64,000 nucleotides of DNA from Sporosarcina luteola (GTDB taxonomy: Bacteria > Bacillota > Bacilli > Bacillales_A > Planococcaceae), in contig JACHLS010000015.1 in assembly GCA_014204635.1 (NCBI GenBank), positions 1-64,000 of the forward strand, written 5' to 3'. Under the pieces are notes generated by a model. The model was given only the letters and a program-made list of their open reading frames with translations, did not search any database and was not told where the DNA came from. Position 1 is the first letter of the stretch. Each line of letters begins with the position of its first letter. This document shows positions 16,128 to 24,759 of the stretch, in pieces. A program made the position numbers and the translations under genes.

Positions 16128-16156
16128 ACAATAGCAAAAGTATCCACTATTGTCAA
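16128..16156 (-). promoter_or_regulatory. Promoter of the rsgA leader
   Basis: TTGACA (16156-16151), 17-nt spacer, TATTGT (16133-16128) on the minus strand, about 33 nt upstream of the leader-peptide ATG. Confidence 0.75.
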
Positions 16157-16165
16157 TAAAGGCAA

Positions 16166-16197
16166 ATAAAAAAACGGCAGGTTATGCCGTTTTTTTA
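16166..16197. terminator. Terminator after the CNNM/CorC gene
   Basis: AAAAAAACGGCA-GGTTA-TGCCGTTTTTTT. It terminates the minus-strand gene ending at 16195 and lies just upstream of the rsgA promoter. Confidence 0.92.
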
Positions 16198-17535
16198 TGA
16201 TTCATAGGATAATCCGGTCGGATCATTCACTTCTTCTTTCTCATGTTTCATAGCTTCCAAGTAAAGAATATGATGGCCTTCCACGTCTTTCACAGTGAAT
16301 TCATAGCCTTGTTCAATAATCTTTTCACCCGGTACCGCTTCAAAACGTTCGGACATGAACCAACCGCCGATCGTATCGATGTCTTCTTCGACAATATGGA
16401 TGCCTAACACATCATTGACATTTTCAATGAGCATCTTCGCATCAAAAATATAGTGGTCTTTATTAATCATTTGGACTTCCGGAACTTCATCCGTATCAAA
16501 CTCATCCTGAATTTCACCGACGATCTCTTCGAGAATATCTTCAATCGTTACCAGGCCGGACGTCCCGCCATACTCATCCATCAGTACAGCCATATGGATC
16601 CGTTCCCTTTGAATTTTCAGCAATAGGTCACCGATAGACATGGTTTCAATCACACGGATGATCGGCTGCATATAATCAAGGACTGTCTGTTCACCAGTTG
16701 TTGGATCTTTAATATACGCTGTCAACAAATTTTTCATATTGATAAGTCCGATGACATGGTCTTTATCGCCGTCTGTCACGGGATAGCGGGTATACTGTTC
16801 GACGCCGATCATTTCAAACACTTCCGTTAAGGTCATGTCCTTCTCGATCGTCATCATTTCAGTTCGCGGCACCATAATTTCACGGGCCACACGATCATCG
16901 AATTCAAAGATGTTGTTAACGAATTTATATTCAGCTGGATTGATTTCTCCGCCTTTCAGACTATCCGATAAGATCATGCGCAGTTCTTCTTCGGAATGGA
17001 CGACTTCTGATTCTGAGACGGATTTATAGCCTAGCATGTGGGCGATTCCTCTAGCTGCGCCATTCATTCCCTTAATGACGGGATACATGACATTGTGGAA
17101 AATGATCAATGGCCGCGAAACAGATAAGGTAATCGCTTCGGCACGCTGTATGGCAATAGTTTTCGGAGCCAACTCACCGACGACGACATGTAGGAATGTC
17201 ACGACTGTGAACGCAATGGCGAATGAAAGGATTGTTGTCACGTTCGATGCCAATTCCAAGTGGGAAAAGACCGGATTCAAAAGCAGCTTGACTGTCGGCT
17301 CACCTAACATACCAAGCCCTAAGGCTGTTATTGTAATTCCAAGCTGGCATGCCGATAAATATTCATCCAAATTGCTGACCACTTTTTTCGCAGTCAAGGC
17401 TTTCCGGTTTCCTTCGGCAACAAGCTGATTGATACGTGTTGTCCGTACTTTCACTATTGCAAATTCACTCGCAACAAAAAATGCGGTGAGAGCGATCAAG
17501 GCAGCAAATGCTGCCAATCGTATGGCAATGTCCAA
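16195..17535 (-). CDS. CNNM/CorC-HlyC family membrane protein
   Basis: 446 residues: an N-terminal CNNM (DUF21) membrane domain of about 4 helices beginning IALTAFFVASEFAIVKVR, then two CBS domains (~215-335, with REIMVPRTEM and GLINMKNLL), and a C-terminal CorC/HlyC domain. The family is tied to magnesium or other divalent-cation efflux; in Bacillus, MpfA/YhdP is the studied case. The start is uncertain: TTG 17535 has no adjacent ribosome site, while an ideal AGGAGG lies ~50 nt upstream at 17586-17591 with a hairpin in between. It is divergent from chrA. Confidence 0.9.
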   Translation of the reverse strand: MDIAIRLAAFAALIALTAFFVASEFAIVKVRTTRINQLVAEGNRKALTAKKVVSNLDEYLSACQLGITITALGLGMLGEPTVKLLLNPVFSHLELASNVTTILSFAIAFTVVTFLHVVVGELAPKTIAIQRAEAITLSVSRPLIIFHNVMYPVIKGMNGAARGIAHMLGYKSVSESEVVHSEEELRMILSDSLKGGEINPAEYKFVNNIFEFDDRVAREIMVPRTEMMTIEKDMTLTEVFEMIGVEQYTRYPVTDGDKDHVIGLINMKNLLTAYIKDPTTGEQTVLDYMQPIIRVIETMSIGDLLLKIQRERIHMAVLMDEYGGTSGLVTIEDILEEIVGEIQDEFDTDEVPEVQMINKDHYIFDAKMLIENVNDVLGIHIVEEDIDTIGGWFMSERFEAVPGEKIIEQGYEFTVKDVEGHHILYLEAMKHEKEEVNDPTGLSYES

Positions 17536-17543
17536 ATAAGTTT

Positions 17544-17591
17544 ACTTTGTCCCGCGCCCGAATGAGGGGTAGAACAAAGTGCACACCTCCT
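17544..17591 (-). promoter_or_regulatory. Hairpin between a strong ribosome site and the CNNM gene start
   Basis: On the minus strand AGGAGG (17591-17586) is followed by a hairpin with ACTTTGT (17580-17574) pairing with ACAAAGT (17550-17544), plus a possible inner CCC/GGG. The coding region can only be read from TTG 17535 or from an in-frame GTG that touches the AGGAGG. An out-of-frame TTG at proper spacing would encode an 11-residue peptide ending at the TAA just before 17535. Confidence 0.45.
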
Positions 17592-17703
17592 GTATAGGTA
17601 AAATAGTTAGTTAAGATTATGATAAATTATTTACAAGAAAAAAACAAATGATTTTGCCTGACTCCTGTATACTTGATAGAAGGGTGAGAGGAGGAGAATT
17701 CAT

Positions 17704-18879
17704 TTGAGGATGACGAGATATTGGGAGATACTAAAAGCTTCCACCAAGCTTGGCCTGACGTCTTTTGGTGGACCAGCTGCCCATATCGGATACTTCCGGG
17801 ATGAATATGTCAGAAAGAAAAAATGGTTGGATGATAAGATGTATGCGGACCTTGTGGCTCTTTGCCAGTTTTTACCCGGACCGGCAAGCTCTCAGGTCGG
17901 AATCGCGATCGGCCTGCTGCGCGGCGGCTTGCTTGGCGGCTTATTATCATGGATTGGCTTTACACTGCCGTCGGTATTGTTACTGATGGCATTTGCCTAT
18001 TTTATGTCCACTGCTGCTTTTGATATTGGTTGGTTAAAAGGCTTGAAGATTGTAGCGGTTGCCGTTGTGGCGCATGCTCTGCTCGGAATGAGCAAAACTT
18101 TGACGCCTGACCGAAAGCGAATTACAATCGCCGTTTTGGCAGCGATCGCCACCTTATTAATACCAACAGCAATTGGCCAGATTGTGATTATCCTACTGGC
18201 AGGTTTGGTCGGTTACTACTCATATAGGAAAGAAAAGACCGGTGTGGTGGGGGACTTGACTCTATCATTTGGGAAACGGACCGGACTGGTTGCATGGATG
18301 GCCTTCTTTGGATTGCTGATCGCTTTGCCAATTCTGCGGCCGCTCTGGAATCAATCCTCATTCGCTATCTTTGATATTTTTTATCGGGTCGGTTCCATCG
18401 TTTTCGGAGGCGGGCATGTTGTCTTGCCGATGCTGGAAAGGGAAATTGTGCCGGGGGGCTGGATGGATGCGGAGACGTTCATCGCAGGTTATGGTGCCGC
18501 TCAAGCGGTACCGGGACCATTGTTTACATTATCGGGCTATTTGGGCCAATATATGAATGGCACAGCAGGGGCTGTCGTGGCTGTTGCCGCCATGTTCCTC
18601 CCGTCTTTTCTGCTCGTCATTGGCGCTTTGCCCTTTTGGACAGTCATTCGGTCAAAGCCAGGCATTCAAGCGGCATTAAAAGGAGTCAACGCGGCAGTAG
18701 TCGGAATTTTGCTTGCTGCCCTTTATAATCCTGTCTTTACCAGTTCAATACATAAGCCAATTGATTTTGCTATCGCATTGGCTGCGTTTGCATTGCTTGT
18801 GCATTACAAGCTGTCACCTTGGATCGTTGTCATCGTGACGACAGTTTTAGGAGCAGCTGCTTTTGGCATGTTTGGTTAA
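17704..18879 (+). CDS. chrA: Chromate transporter, full-length ChrA
   Basis: 391 residues with the duplicated CHR domain. The first half carries LTSFGGPAAHIGYFRDEYVRKKKWLDD and LCQFLPGPASSQVGIAIG; the second repeats the pattern (VGSIVFGGGHVVLPMLEREIV, AAQAVPGPLFTLSGYLGQYMNG). About ten to twelve hydrophobic helices are visible. The family exports chromate, probably driven by the proton gradient, though many members have uncertain substrates. TTG 17704 is chosen over ATG 17710 because of its spacing to GGAGGAG. It is monocistronic, with a terminator 44 nt after the stop. Confidence 0.93.
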   Translation: MRMTRYWEILKASTKLGLTSFGGPAAHIGYFRDEYVRKKKWLDDKMYADLVALCQFLPGPASSQVGIAIGLLRGGLLGGLLSWIGFTLPSVLLLMAFAYFMSTAAFDIGWLKGLKIVAVAVVAHALLGMSKTLTPDRKRITIAVLAAIATLLIPTAIGQIVIILLAGLVGYYSYRKEKTGVVGDLTLSFGKRTGLVAWMAFFGLLIALPILRPLWNQSSFAIFDIFYRVGSIVFGGGHVVLPMLEREIVPGGWMDAETFIAGYGAAQAVPGPLFTLSGYLGQYMNGTAGAVVAVAAMFLPSFLLVIGALPFWTVIRSKPGIQAALKGVNAAVVGILLAALYNPVFTSSIHKPIDFAIALAAFALLVHYKLSPWIVVIVTTVLGAAAFGMFG

Positions 18880-18922
18880 ATGAATGGCCAATGTCCATCA
18901 TAGGATGGGAAGTCAAAAAAAT

Positions 18923-18947
18923 ACCAGGAGCAAACTTCGCTCCTGGT
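18923..18947 (+). terminator. Terminator of chrA
   Basis: Hairpin ACCAGGAGC-AAACTTC-GCTCCTGGT preceded by A's; the downstream T-run is short. The ~230 nt that follow hold no recognisable gene. Confidence 0.75.
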
Positions 18948-19174
18948 GTATATCGTACATTGCCGTGGGGATGTATGACGTCAAGGGGAATGGCGCCAAC
19001 TTTTCTTGCTAGTAACAGTATAATCAGAAATGTTGCAGACTATGCACTGCAATCGGGAGACCATTTCGGCCTTGCTTCTTTAATACCCGATGCTGAAGGG
19101 GCTGAAACCAAGCGTGACGCAGACCGGAAAAGAATGCGACAAGGAAACATTGTCCATCTTTTCCCGAATTTTTA

Positions 19175-19203
19175 TTGACAAATGGGAATTGACAAGGTAA
19201 TGT
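19175..19203 (+). promoter_or_regulatory. Promoter of the ABC exporter leader
   Basis: TTGACA (19175-19180), 17-nt spacer, TAATGT (19198-19203), about 40 nt upstream of the first leader ORF. Confidence 0.65.
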
Positions 19204-19244
19204 TGAATTATTCGAAAAACGAAATAGTAAAGGAGGCGCGGAAA

Positions 19245-19319
19245 ATGAAACAAGTTAAATCTGTATTTCACCAACATCAAAATAATCCGTGCCGGCCAAT
19301 TCGTTACATTATTCTCTAA
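19245..19319 (+). CDS. Leader peptide 1 of the ABC exporter operon (24 aa, BmrB-like role)
   Basis: 24 codons from ATG 19245 with a very strong AAAGGAGGCG site. The peptide begins MKQVKSVFHQHQNNPC and ends with RYIIL. Its codons 16-19 contain TGCCGGCCAA, which can pair with TTGGACGGCA of the following terminator stem. This matches the layout of B. subtilis bmrB, a leader peptide controlling bmrCD by ribosome-mediated attenuation. There is no sequence match I can vouch for. Translation past codon 16 should favour termination; stalling should favour read-through. Confidence 0.7.
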   Translation: MKQVKSVFHQHQNNPCRPIRYIIL

Positions 19320-19325
19320 TCATAT

Positions 19326-19353
19326 TTGGACGGCAAACTGCCGTTCCTTTTTT
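19326..19353 (+). terminator. Attenuator terminator 1 of the ABC exporter leader
   Basis: GGACGGCA-AAC-TGCCGTTCC with one bulged T, then six T's. The 5' arm is also the 3' arm of an antiterminator with TGCCG (19290-19294) and CCAA (19296-19299) inside the leader ORF; a single G-A mismatch interrupts it. Confidence 0.8.
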
Positions 19354-19354
19354 G

Positions 19355-19390
19355 AGCACACGCTTATTGTAGGAGGCGTGTGCTTTTTTG
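19355..19390 (+). terminator. Terminator 2 of the ABC exporter leader
   Basis: Perfect stem AGCACACGC/GCGTGTGCT with TTTTTT behind it, two bases after terminator 1. The loop and 3' arm contain an AGGAGG. I see no alternative pairing partner for it. Confidence 0.8.
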
Positions 19391-19464
19391 TCTTTCCAAA
19401 TAAAATGGGTGTTGTCACGCATTGCGTGTAACATATAAAAATACAAAGGAAAGGAGTGCTGGCG

Positions 19465-19524
19465 ATGACTTTCATCAAACAGCAACGGAAATTATTAAAA
19501 AAGGAATCTTTTGAAAGTGGATAG
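19465..19524 (+). CDS. Leader peptide 2 of the ABC exporter operon (19 aa)
   Basis: A 19-codon ORF beginning MTFIKQQRKLLKKESF with AAAGGAG upstream, ending 28 nt before the exporter's first gene. It is basic and hydrophilic. It may couple translation to bmrC or be part of the antibiotic-sensing leader. No known family. Confidence 0.5.
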   Translation: MTFIKQQRKLLKKESFESG

Positions 19525-19552
19525 TAAGGAATCAGGGAAGAGGTAGATCAGT

Positions 19553-21292
19553 ATGTTTTCAGTTTTATTTAAATTAAAGTGGTTTTTCAAGGAGAATCGC
19601 AAGCGGTATACAGTCGCGCTTATTTTGCTCATGATTGCGAATCTGCTCGTCATCTTGCCCCCTTGGATTATCGGCCAGGCCATTGATGCCATTCATACAG
19701 AGACGATGACAACCCGCTTATTAGCGCTCTTCATCGGCGGAATGTTTTTGATCATGGCCTTCACATATGTCGGCAACTTCGTCTGGCAATATCAACTGTT
19801 CGGCGGTGCCTTTGTCATTGAAAGACAACTACGGACTCGATTAATGCGGCACTTCTTAAAAATGACGCCCACCTTTTATGAGAAAAATAAAACGGGCGAT
19901 CTGATGGCCCGCTCCACCAATGATTTGCGCGCCATTTCGGAAACAGCCGGCTTCGGTATTATGACATTAGTCGATTCCACGGCATATTTAGGCACTTTGA
20001 TCATTACGATGGGCTTCGTCATCTCATGGAAGCTGACGCTCGCCGCTATCTTGCCGTTGCCAATCTTGGCATATATTTTACAAGTGCTCGGCAAGAAAAT
20101 CCATGAACGGTATATAGTCGCCCAGGAAGCTTTCGGCGATTTGAATGACAATGTCCTCGAGGCGGTCGCCGGTGTCCGAGTGGTCCGTGCTTATGTACAA
20201 GAGCGTGCCACCGAACAGCGTTTTGCGGACATGACAGAGGACGTCTATAAGAAAAATATGCATGTGGAAAAGATCGACGCTCTCTTCATGCCGTTCTCCA
20301 AGACATTGACGGCTTTAACGTATATGATCGGGCTTGGTTACGGAGCTTATCTCGTTTCGATTGAAGATATTACGCTTGGAAAGCTTGTTACATTTAACGT
20401 CTATTTAGGAATGATTGTCTGGCCAATGTTTGCGATTGGTGAACTGATCAACGTGTTGCAAAGAGGAAACGCTTCTCTGGACCGCGTGATGGAGACGTTG
20501 GAGTACGAAGAAGATGTGAAAGATCCTGATCATCACGTTGAAGTGGAAAGACCGGAAAGCGTCGGATTCAAGGATGTCAGCTTCCAATATCCGATGTCGA
20601 GTGCCGTGAATCTCGACCATATCGAACTGCGGCTGGAACGGGGGCAGACTCTCGGAATTGTCGGAAAGACAGGAAGCGGAAAAACGACATTCGTTAAACA
20701 ATTGTTGCGTGAGTATCCAGCGGGTGAGGGAGAGATCGCATTTTCGAATGTCTCTCTTCATTCATTGAAAAAGGAACAAGTACGCGATTGGATCGGCTAT
20801 GTGCCACAGGATCACGTGCTGTTCTCACGCTCGGTACGTGAAAATATCCTGTTCGGCCGTCCAGAGGCGACAGACGCTGACATTGCCGAAGCCATTCGGC
20901 TCTCCCATTTCGAAAAAGACTTGGAGATGCTGCCAGCAGGTCTGGAAACGCTTGTAGGCGAAAAAGGCGTTGCCCTGTCAGGCGGGCAAAAGCAACGGAT
21001 TTCTATTGCCAGAGCGCTTGTGAAAAATCCAGAGATTCTCATTTTAGACGATTCGTTATCAGCAGTTGACGCGAAAACGGAAGCAAAAATCATTGAGAAT
21101 ATCCAAACGGAACGGGAAGGGAAAACGACCATCATTACAACGCACCGTCTATCCGCCATTGAACATGCTGACTGGATCATTGTCCTGGATGACGGCCGGG
21201 TTGTGGAAGAAGGAACACATGAAGACTTGCTTGCGATGAATGGATGGTACAAAGAGCAATTCGACCGCCAGCAGATTGGGGAGGTTGAATAA
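19553..21292 (+). CDS. bmrC: Multidrug ABC exporter half-transporter, BmrC/YheI-like
   Basis: 579 residues: six membrane helices (ABC type I exporter domain, ~1-300) and a nucleotide-binding domain with Walker A GKTGSGKTT, signature LSGGQKQR and Walker B ILILDDS. The residue after the Walker B Asp is Asp instead of the catalytic Glu, so this half carries the non-hydrolysing site typical of heterodimeric exporters such as BmrC/BmrD and LmrC/LmrD. It pairs with the product of the next gene, whose start lies 1 nt beyond its stop. Expression is probably controlled by the leader upstream. Confidence 0.92.
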   Translation: MFSVLFKLKWFFKENRKRYTVALILLMIANLLVILPPWIIGQAIDAIHTETMTTRLLALFIGGMFLIMAFTYVGNFVWQYQLFGGAFVIERQLRTRLMRHFLKMTPTFYEKNKTGDLMARSTNDLRAISETAGFGIMTLVDSTAYLGTLIITMGFVISWKLTLAAILPLPILAYILQVLGKKIHERYIVAQEAFGDLNDNVLEAVAGVRVVRAYVQERATEQRFADMTEDVYKKNMHVEKIDALFMPFSKTLTALTYMIGLGYGAYLVSIEDITLGKLVTFNVYLGMIVWPMFAIGELINVLQRGNASLDRVMETLEYEEDVKDPDHHVEVERPESVGFKDVSFQYPMSSAVNLDHIELRLERGQTLGIVGKTGSGKTTFVKQLLREYPAGEGEIAFSNVSLHSLKKEQVRDWIGYVPQDHVLFSRSVRENILFGRPEATDADIAEAIRLSHFEKDLEMLPAGLETLVGEKGVALSGGQKQRISIARALVKNPEILILDDSLSAVDAKTEAKIIENIQTEREGKTTIITTHRLSAIEHADWIIVLDDGRVVEEGTHEDLLAMNGWYKEQFDRQQIGEVE

Positions 21293-21293
21293 G

Positions 21294-23045
21294 ATGAGTA
21301 CAGGAAAACGTTTATTACAATATGCATTGCATTACAAAAAGCTGCTTATTACAGGATTAGTATTACTGGGATTCGCGGTTGGCGCTGACCTGATGGGTCC
21401 GATGATCGCAAAAAAAATCATTGATGATCATATAGCGACAACGGTGGATGCGGCAATTAACTTTACACCGATCGCTAAGCTGCTTGCAGTCTTTTTCGGC
21501 TTGGCGGTTGTAACGGCTATATTACGGTATTTTCAGTACTTGCTGCTGCAACAGGCGGCAAACCGCATTATTCAAAGATTGCGGAATGAGTTATACAGTC
21601 ATATCCAGACCTTGCCGATCCGGTACTTCGATAATTTGCCTGCAGGAAAGGTAGTCGCCAGAATAACAAATGACACGGAAGCGATTCGTAATTTATATGT
21701 TACAGTCGTATCGCAGTTTGCCATTAGCGGCATGTATATGCTCGGAATTTTCATCGCATTGTTTTATTTGGACCCGAAGATGGGGGCGATTACGCTCTTT
21801 GTTTTGCCTGTCCTTTATATTTGGATGAAGGCTTATCGCAAGTTCGCTGCGAAAGTGAACCATATTATTCGCAGCAAGAACAGTGAAATGAACGCGATGA
21901 TCAACGAATCCATTAACGGAATGACGATCATCCAGGCATTCCGCAGGGAAAAGCAGATGGATCAGGAGTTCAACACGATTAATGAAGAGCATTACAGCTA
22001 TCAAAGCAAGCTGTTGAAAGTTGAGGCGGCGACGTCTCATAACCTTGTCGATATTATTCGCTCTCTCGCTTTCGTATTCCTGATCTGGTATTTCGGCGGG
22101 GCTTCCTTGAATGCGGCAAGCGTTGTATCCGTCGGGATGCTCTATGCGTTTGTCGATTATATTACGCGATTGTTCAACCCAATTACAGGCATCGTCAATC
22201 AGTTCGCCCGTTTGGAGCAATCGCTTGTTGCTGCGGATCGAGTCTTTGAATTAATGGATCGGAACGGGGAGCAGGTGAGTGATGAAAAGATCGCCCGCTA
22301 CCGTGGAAATGTCCGCTTCGAAGACGTCTGGTTTGCGTATAAAGAAGAGGAGTACGTGCTTAAGGACATTTCATTCGAAGCGAAACAAGGTGAAACTGTG
22401 GCGCTGGTTGGCCATACAGGGTCTGGAAAAAGTTCGATCATGAACTTGCTCTTCCGCTTTTATGATATATCGAAAGGCAAGATTACGATTGACGGCAAAG
22501 ATATTAGCCAGATTTCGCGTCAGACCATCCGTGATCATATGGGGATTGTCCTGCAAGATCCTTATTTGTTCAGCGGAACTGTTGAGTCAAATATCAGCCT
22601 GGGAGATTCAAGAATTTCCCGCGAAAAGGTCCAGCAATCCCTGGATGCGGTCGGCGGGGAACGGGTACTGAAACACTTGCCAGGAGGAATCGATGAACCG
22701 GTTGTTGAAAAAGGAAGCACACTTTCTTCAGGACAGCGGCAATTGATTTCATTCGCGCGGGCGCTAGCCTTTGATCCAGCTATCCTCATTCTCGATGAGG
22801 CGACTTCCAATATTGATACTGAAACAGAGGAAATCATCCAGCATGCGATGGATGTGTTGAAAAAAGGGCGCACGACGTTCATCATCGCCCACCGTTTATC
22901 AACAATCAAAAACGCAGATCGAATTCTTGTATTGGACCGCGGGGAAATCGTGGAGCAAGGTACACATGATGAATTGCTAGCGATTGGCGGCCAATATGCA
23001 CAAATGTATAAATTGCAGGCGGGCAATGGCTCGAAGGTAGGATAA
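21294..23045 (+). CDS. bmrD: Multidrug ABC exporter half-transporter, BmrD/YheH-like
   Basis: 583 residues with six membrane helices and a nucleotide-binding domain. It has an intact catalytic Glu in Walker B (ILILDEATSNID) but a degenerate signature, LSSGQ in place of LSGGQ. The two proteins together thus form one consensus and one degenerate ATP site. ATG 21294 follows GGGGAGG by a few bases and overlaps nothing; an in-frame upstream ATG lies inside bmrC. B. subtilis BmrD is longer (about 670), so equivalence is by context and asymmetry rather than by length. Confidence 0.92.
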   Translation: MSTGKRLLQYALHYKKLLITGLVLLGFAVGADLMGPMIAKKIIDDHIATTVDAAINFTPIAKLLAVFFGLAVVTAILRYFQYLLLQQAANRIIQRLRNELYSHIQTLPIRYFDNLPAGKVVARITNDTEAIRNLYVTVVSQFAISGMYMLGIFIALFYLDPKMGAITLFVLPVLYIWMKAYRKFAAKVNHIIRSKNSEMNAMINESINGMTIIQAFRREKQMDQEFNTINEEHYSYQSKLLKVEAATSHNLVDIIRSLAFVFLIWYFGGASLNAASVVSVGMLYAFVDYITRLFNPITGIVNQFARLEQSLVAADRVFELMDRNGEQVSDEKIARYRGNVRFEDVWFAYKEEEYVLKDISFEAKQGETVALVGHTGSGKSSIMNLLFRFYDISKGKITIDGKDISQISRQTIRDHMGIVLQDPYLFSGTVESNISLGDSRISREKVQQSLDAVGGERVLKHLPGGIDEPVVEKGSTLSSGQRQLISFARALAFDPAILILDEATSNIDTETEEIIQHAMDVLKKGRTTFIIAHRLSTIKNADRILVLDRGEIVEQGTHDELLAIGGQYAQMYKLQAGNGSKVG

Positions 23046-23050
23046 TGGAA

Positions 23051-23087
23051 AAGGAGGTCCGGGATATAGCCTGGCCTCCTTTTTGTG
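23051..23087 (+). terminator. Terminator of the ABC exporter operon
   Basis: AAGGAGGTCC...GGCCTCCTT followed by TTTTG, 6 nt after the bmrD stop. Confidence 0.9.
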
Positions 23088-23210
23088 CGCTAACAAATGG
23101 ATTTGAAAGCCTTCTAAACTGGATTTAGCGAAAGAGAAAAGAGAGGTAACAAGGGCGTAACTTGCAAAATCGATAGTCTCGTTGCGTGTCAGTTATTTTT
23201 TCATTTCTAC

Positions 23211-23239
23211 TTGCGAAACTATTCAGTTACACGTATATT
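23211..23239 (+). promoter_or_regulatory. Promoter of the MFS transporter gene
   Basis: TTGCGA (23211-23216), 17-nt spacer, TATATT (23234-23239). Transcription would start about 40 nt before the proposed ATG. Confidence 0.55.
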
Positions 23240-23284
23240 TAGATTATCGAAATAGTGTGTGCTGAAGAAAGTTGGAACCGGAAA

Positions 23285-24541
23285 ATGAAATGGCTGTCGG
23301 AGTGGAAGCGAAATTTTTTATCGTTTAACCGGAACGTCCGGTTTTTTATGTTAGGCAATGTGCTCATCCAAATTGGGATGGGTGTTTTTATGGTCATGTA
23401 CAATTTGTATATTCGCGAATTAGGCATGCCTGAGACGGTCAATGGAAAAGTCATTTCCATGACGGCTACGGCTTCGGCGATCATGCTGATTCCGGCCGGT
23501 TTCTTGAGTGACAAGCTTGGCAGGAAGTGGCTCATCGTCGGAGGTGCCGTTCTGACCGCAGCGACCTTGTTTTTCAGGGGGACAGCGGTGACCGAAGCCC
23601 CTATTATTACGGCTGCATTTTTGACAGGCCTATGCATGGCCTTTGTCCAAGTGTCCGGAATCCCGTTTTTAGCAGAGAATTCATCTCCTTCCGAGCGAGT
23701 TCATCTGTTTAGTGTCAACTTTGCCTTTATCACGGTCGCGAATGTTCTCGGAAGCTTATTTGGCGGAATTATTGCGGACGCATTGGAAAGCGTTTTAAAG
23801 ATGAGCACAGTAGCTTCCATCCGGTGTTCGCTTCTAATTGGGGCCATTATATTTACCGTAGGGCTGCTTCCATTTTTTCAATTGAAGGAGAAGCCGAAGG
23901 AAGCGATTGAGAAACCCGAGGGCAGAACTACCAGCAATCAAAGAGCGGATGACAGCTTGAAACGCAATTTAATTGTCATTTTTCATTTCTCGTTCGCCAG
24001 TATGTTGATCGGTTTTGGTTCTGGTCTCGTGGTTCCTTATTTAAATCTTTATTTCGCAAACCGGTTTGGCGCCAGCAATTCCTATATCGGCTTAGTGCTG
24101 TCATTGGGTTCCGCTATGACGGCGGTGGCTGCAATGATTGGTCCGGCTTTGTCAAGGAAAGTCGGCAAAGTGAAAGCACTGATCCTCTTCCAGATTCTCT
24201 CCATTCCGTTTTTGATTTTAACAGCCTATACAACGTCCTTATGGCTGGCATCGCTAGGCTTCCTGATGCGCCAGGCCTTAATGAATGCAGGGAATCCAAT
24301 TCAAAGCGCAGTGGCGATGGAAGTGGTGTCCGATAAGTATAAGGGACTGGCCAACTCGACAAATCAGATGGTCTTCAATCTAGGATGGGCGACCATGGGA
24401 CCGATTGCCACGGGACTTGTCGTCAGCCAGGGCACCTATTGGGGATATGCCCATGCCTTCACGATTACTGCGGTGCTGTATGTCATTTCATCAATCTATT
24501 ATTATTTCATTTTTGGACGAAGAAAGCTGGCGGAAGAATAA
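23285..24541 (+). CDS. MFS transporter
   Basis: A 12-helix major facilitator of about 418 residues. The loop 2-3 motif appears as GFLSDKLGRKWLIVGG, and a long central loop (LKEKPKEAIEKPEGRTTSN) separates two six-helix halves. The family suggests drug or small-solute efflux, but the substrate is not predictable. ATG 23285 is favoured although its ribosome site is weak; a GTG 30 nt upstream has none. It stands alone between the exporter operon and a repeat array. Confidence 0.86.
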   Translation: MKWLSEWKRNFLSFNRNVRFFMLGNVLIQIGMGVFMVMYNLYIRELGMPETVNGKVISMTATASAIMLIPAGFLSDKLGRKWLIVGGAVLTAATLFFRGTAVTEAPIITAAFLTGLCMAFVQVSGIPFLAENSSPSERVHLFSVNFAFITVANVLGSLFGGIIADALESVLKMSTVASIRCSLLIGAIIFTVGLLPFFQLKEKPKEAIEKPEGRTTSNQRADDSLKRNLIVIFHFSFASMLIGFGSGLVVPYLNLYFANRFGASNSYIGLVLSLGSAMTAVAAMIGPALSRKVGKVKALILFQILSIPFLILTAYTTSLWLASLGFLMRQALMNAGNPIQSAVAMEVVSDKYKGLANSTNQMVFNLGWATMGPIATGLVVSQGTYWGYAHAFTITAVLYVISSIYYYFIFGRRKLAEE

Positions 24542-24568
24542 AAGCGGAATGGAATCATGGATTATATC

Positions 24569-24618
24569 AGACTGCAGTCACGCTCAAGACACTCTAGAGG
24601 TTGACTGCAGTCTTTATA
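24569..24618 (+). terminator. Terminator of the MFS gene
   Basis: Perfect 12-bp stem AGACTGCAGTCA/TGACTGCAGTCT around a 21-nt loop, followed by TTATATTTT. Confidence 0.85.
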
Positions 24619-24759
24619 TTTTGGACGCAAGTTGTGGTTTCTCCTATGAACTGTTTGATTTTTATTGTGGATGGATGATTTTTAGATAGGCGGCGTCTGC
24701 TTATGCGAGCATGCAAGGAGAAGCTATTGTATTGATAAAAGGGAGAAAAGGAACGGGGG

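Noticed and set aside
15928..16156. A known metabolite riboswitch upstream of rsgA.
   Set aside because: I could not match the nested helices to any riboswitch class I remember, and the in-frame leader ORF makes ribosome-mediated control more likely; a database scan could still change this.
18819..19178. 119-codon + strand ORF after chrA.
   Set aside because: It overlaps the chrA end, crosses its terminator and has no ribosome site.
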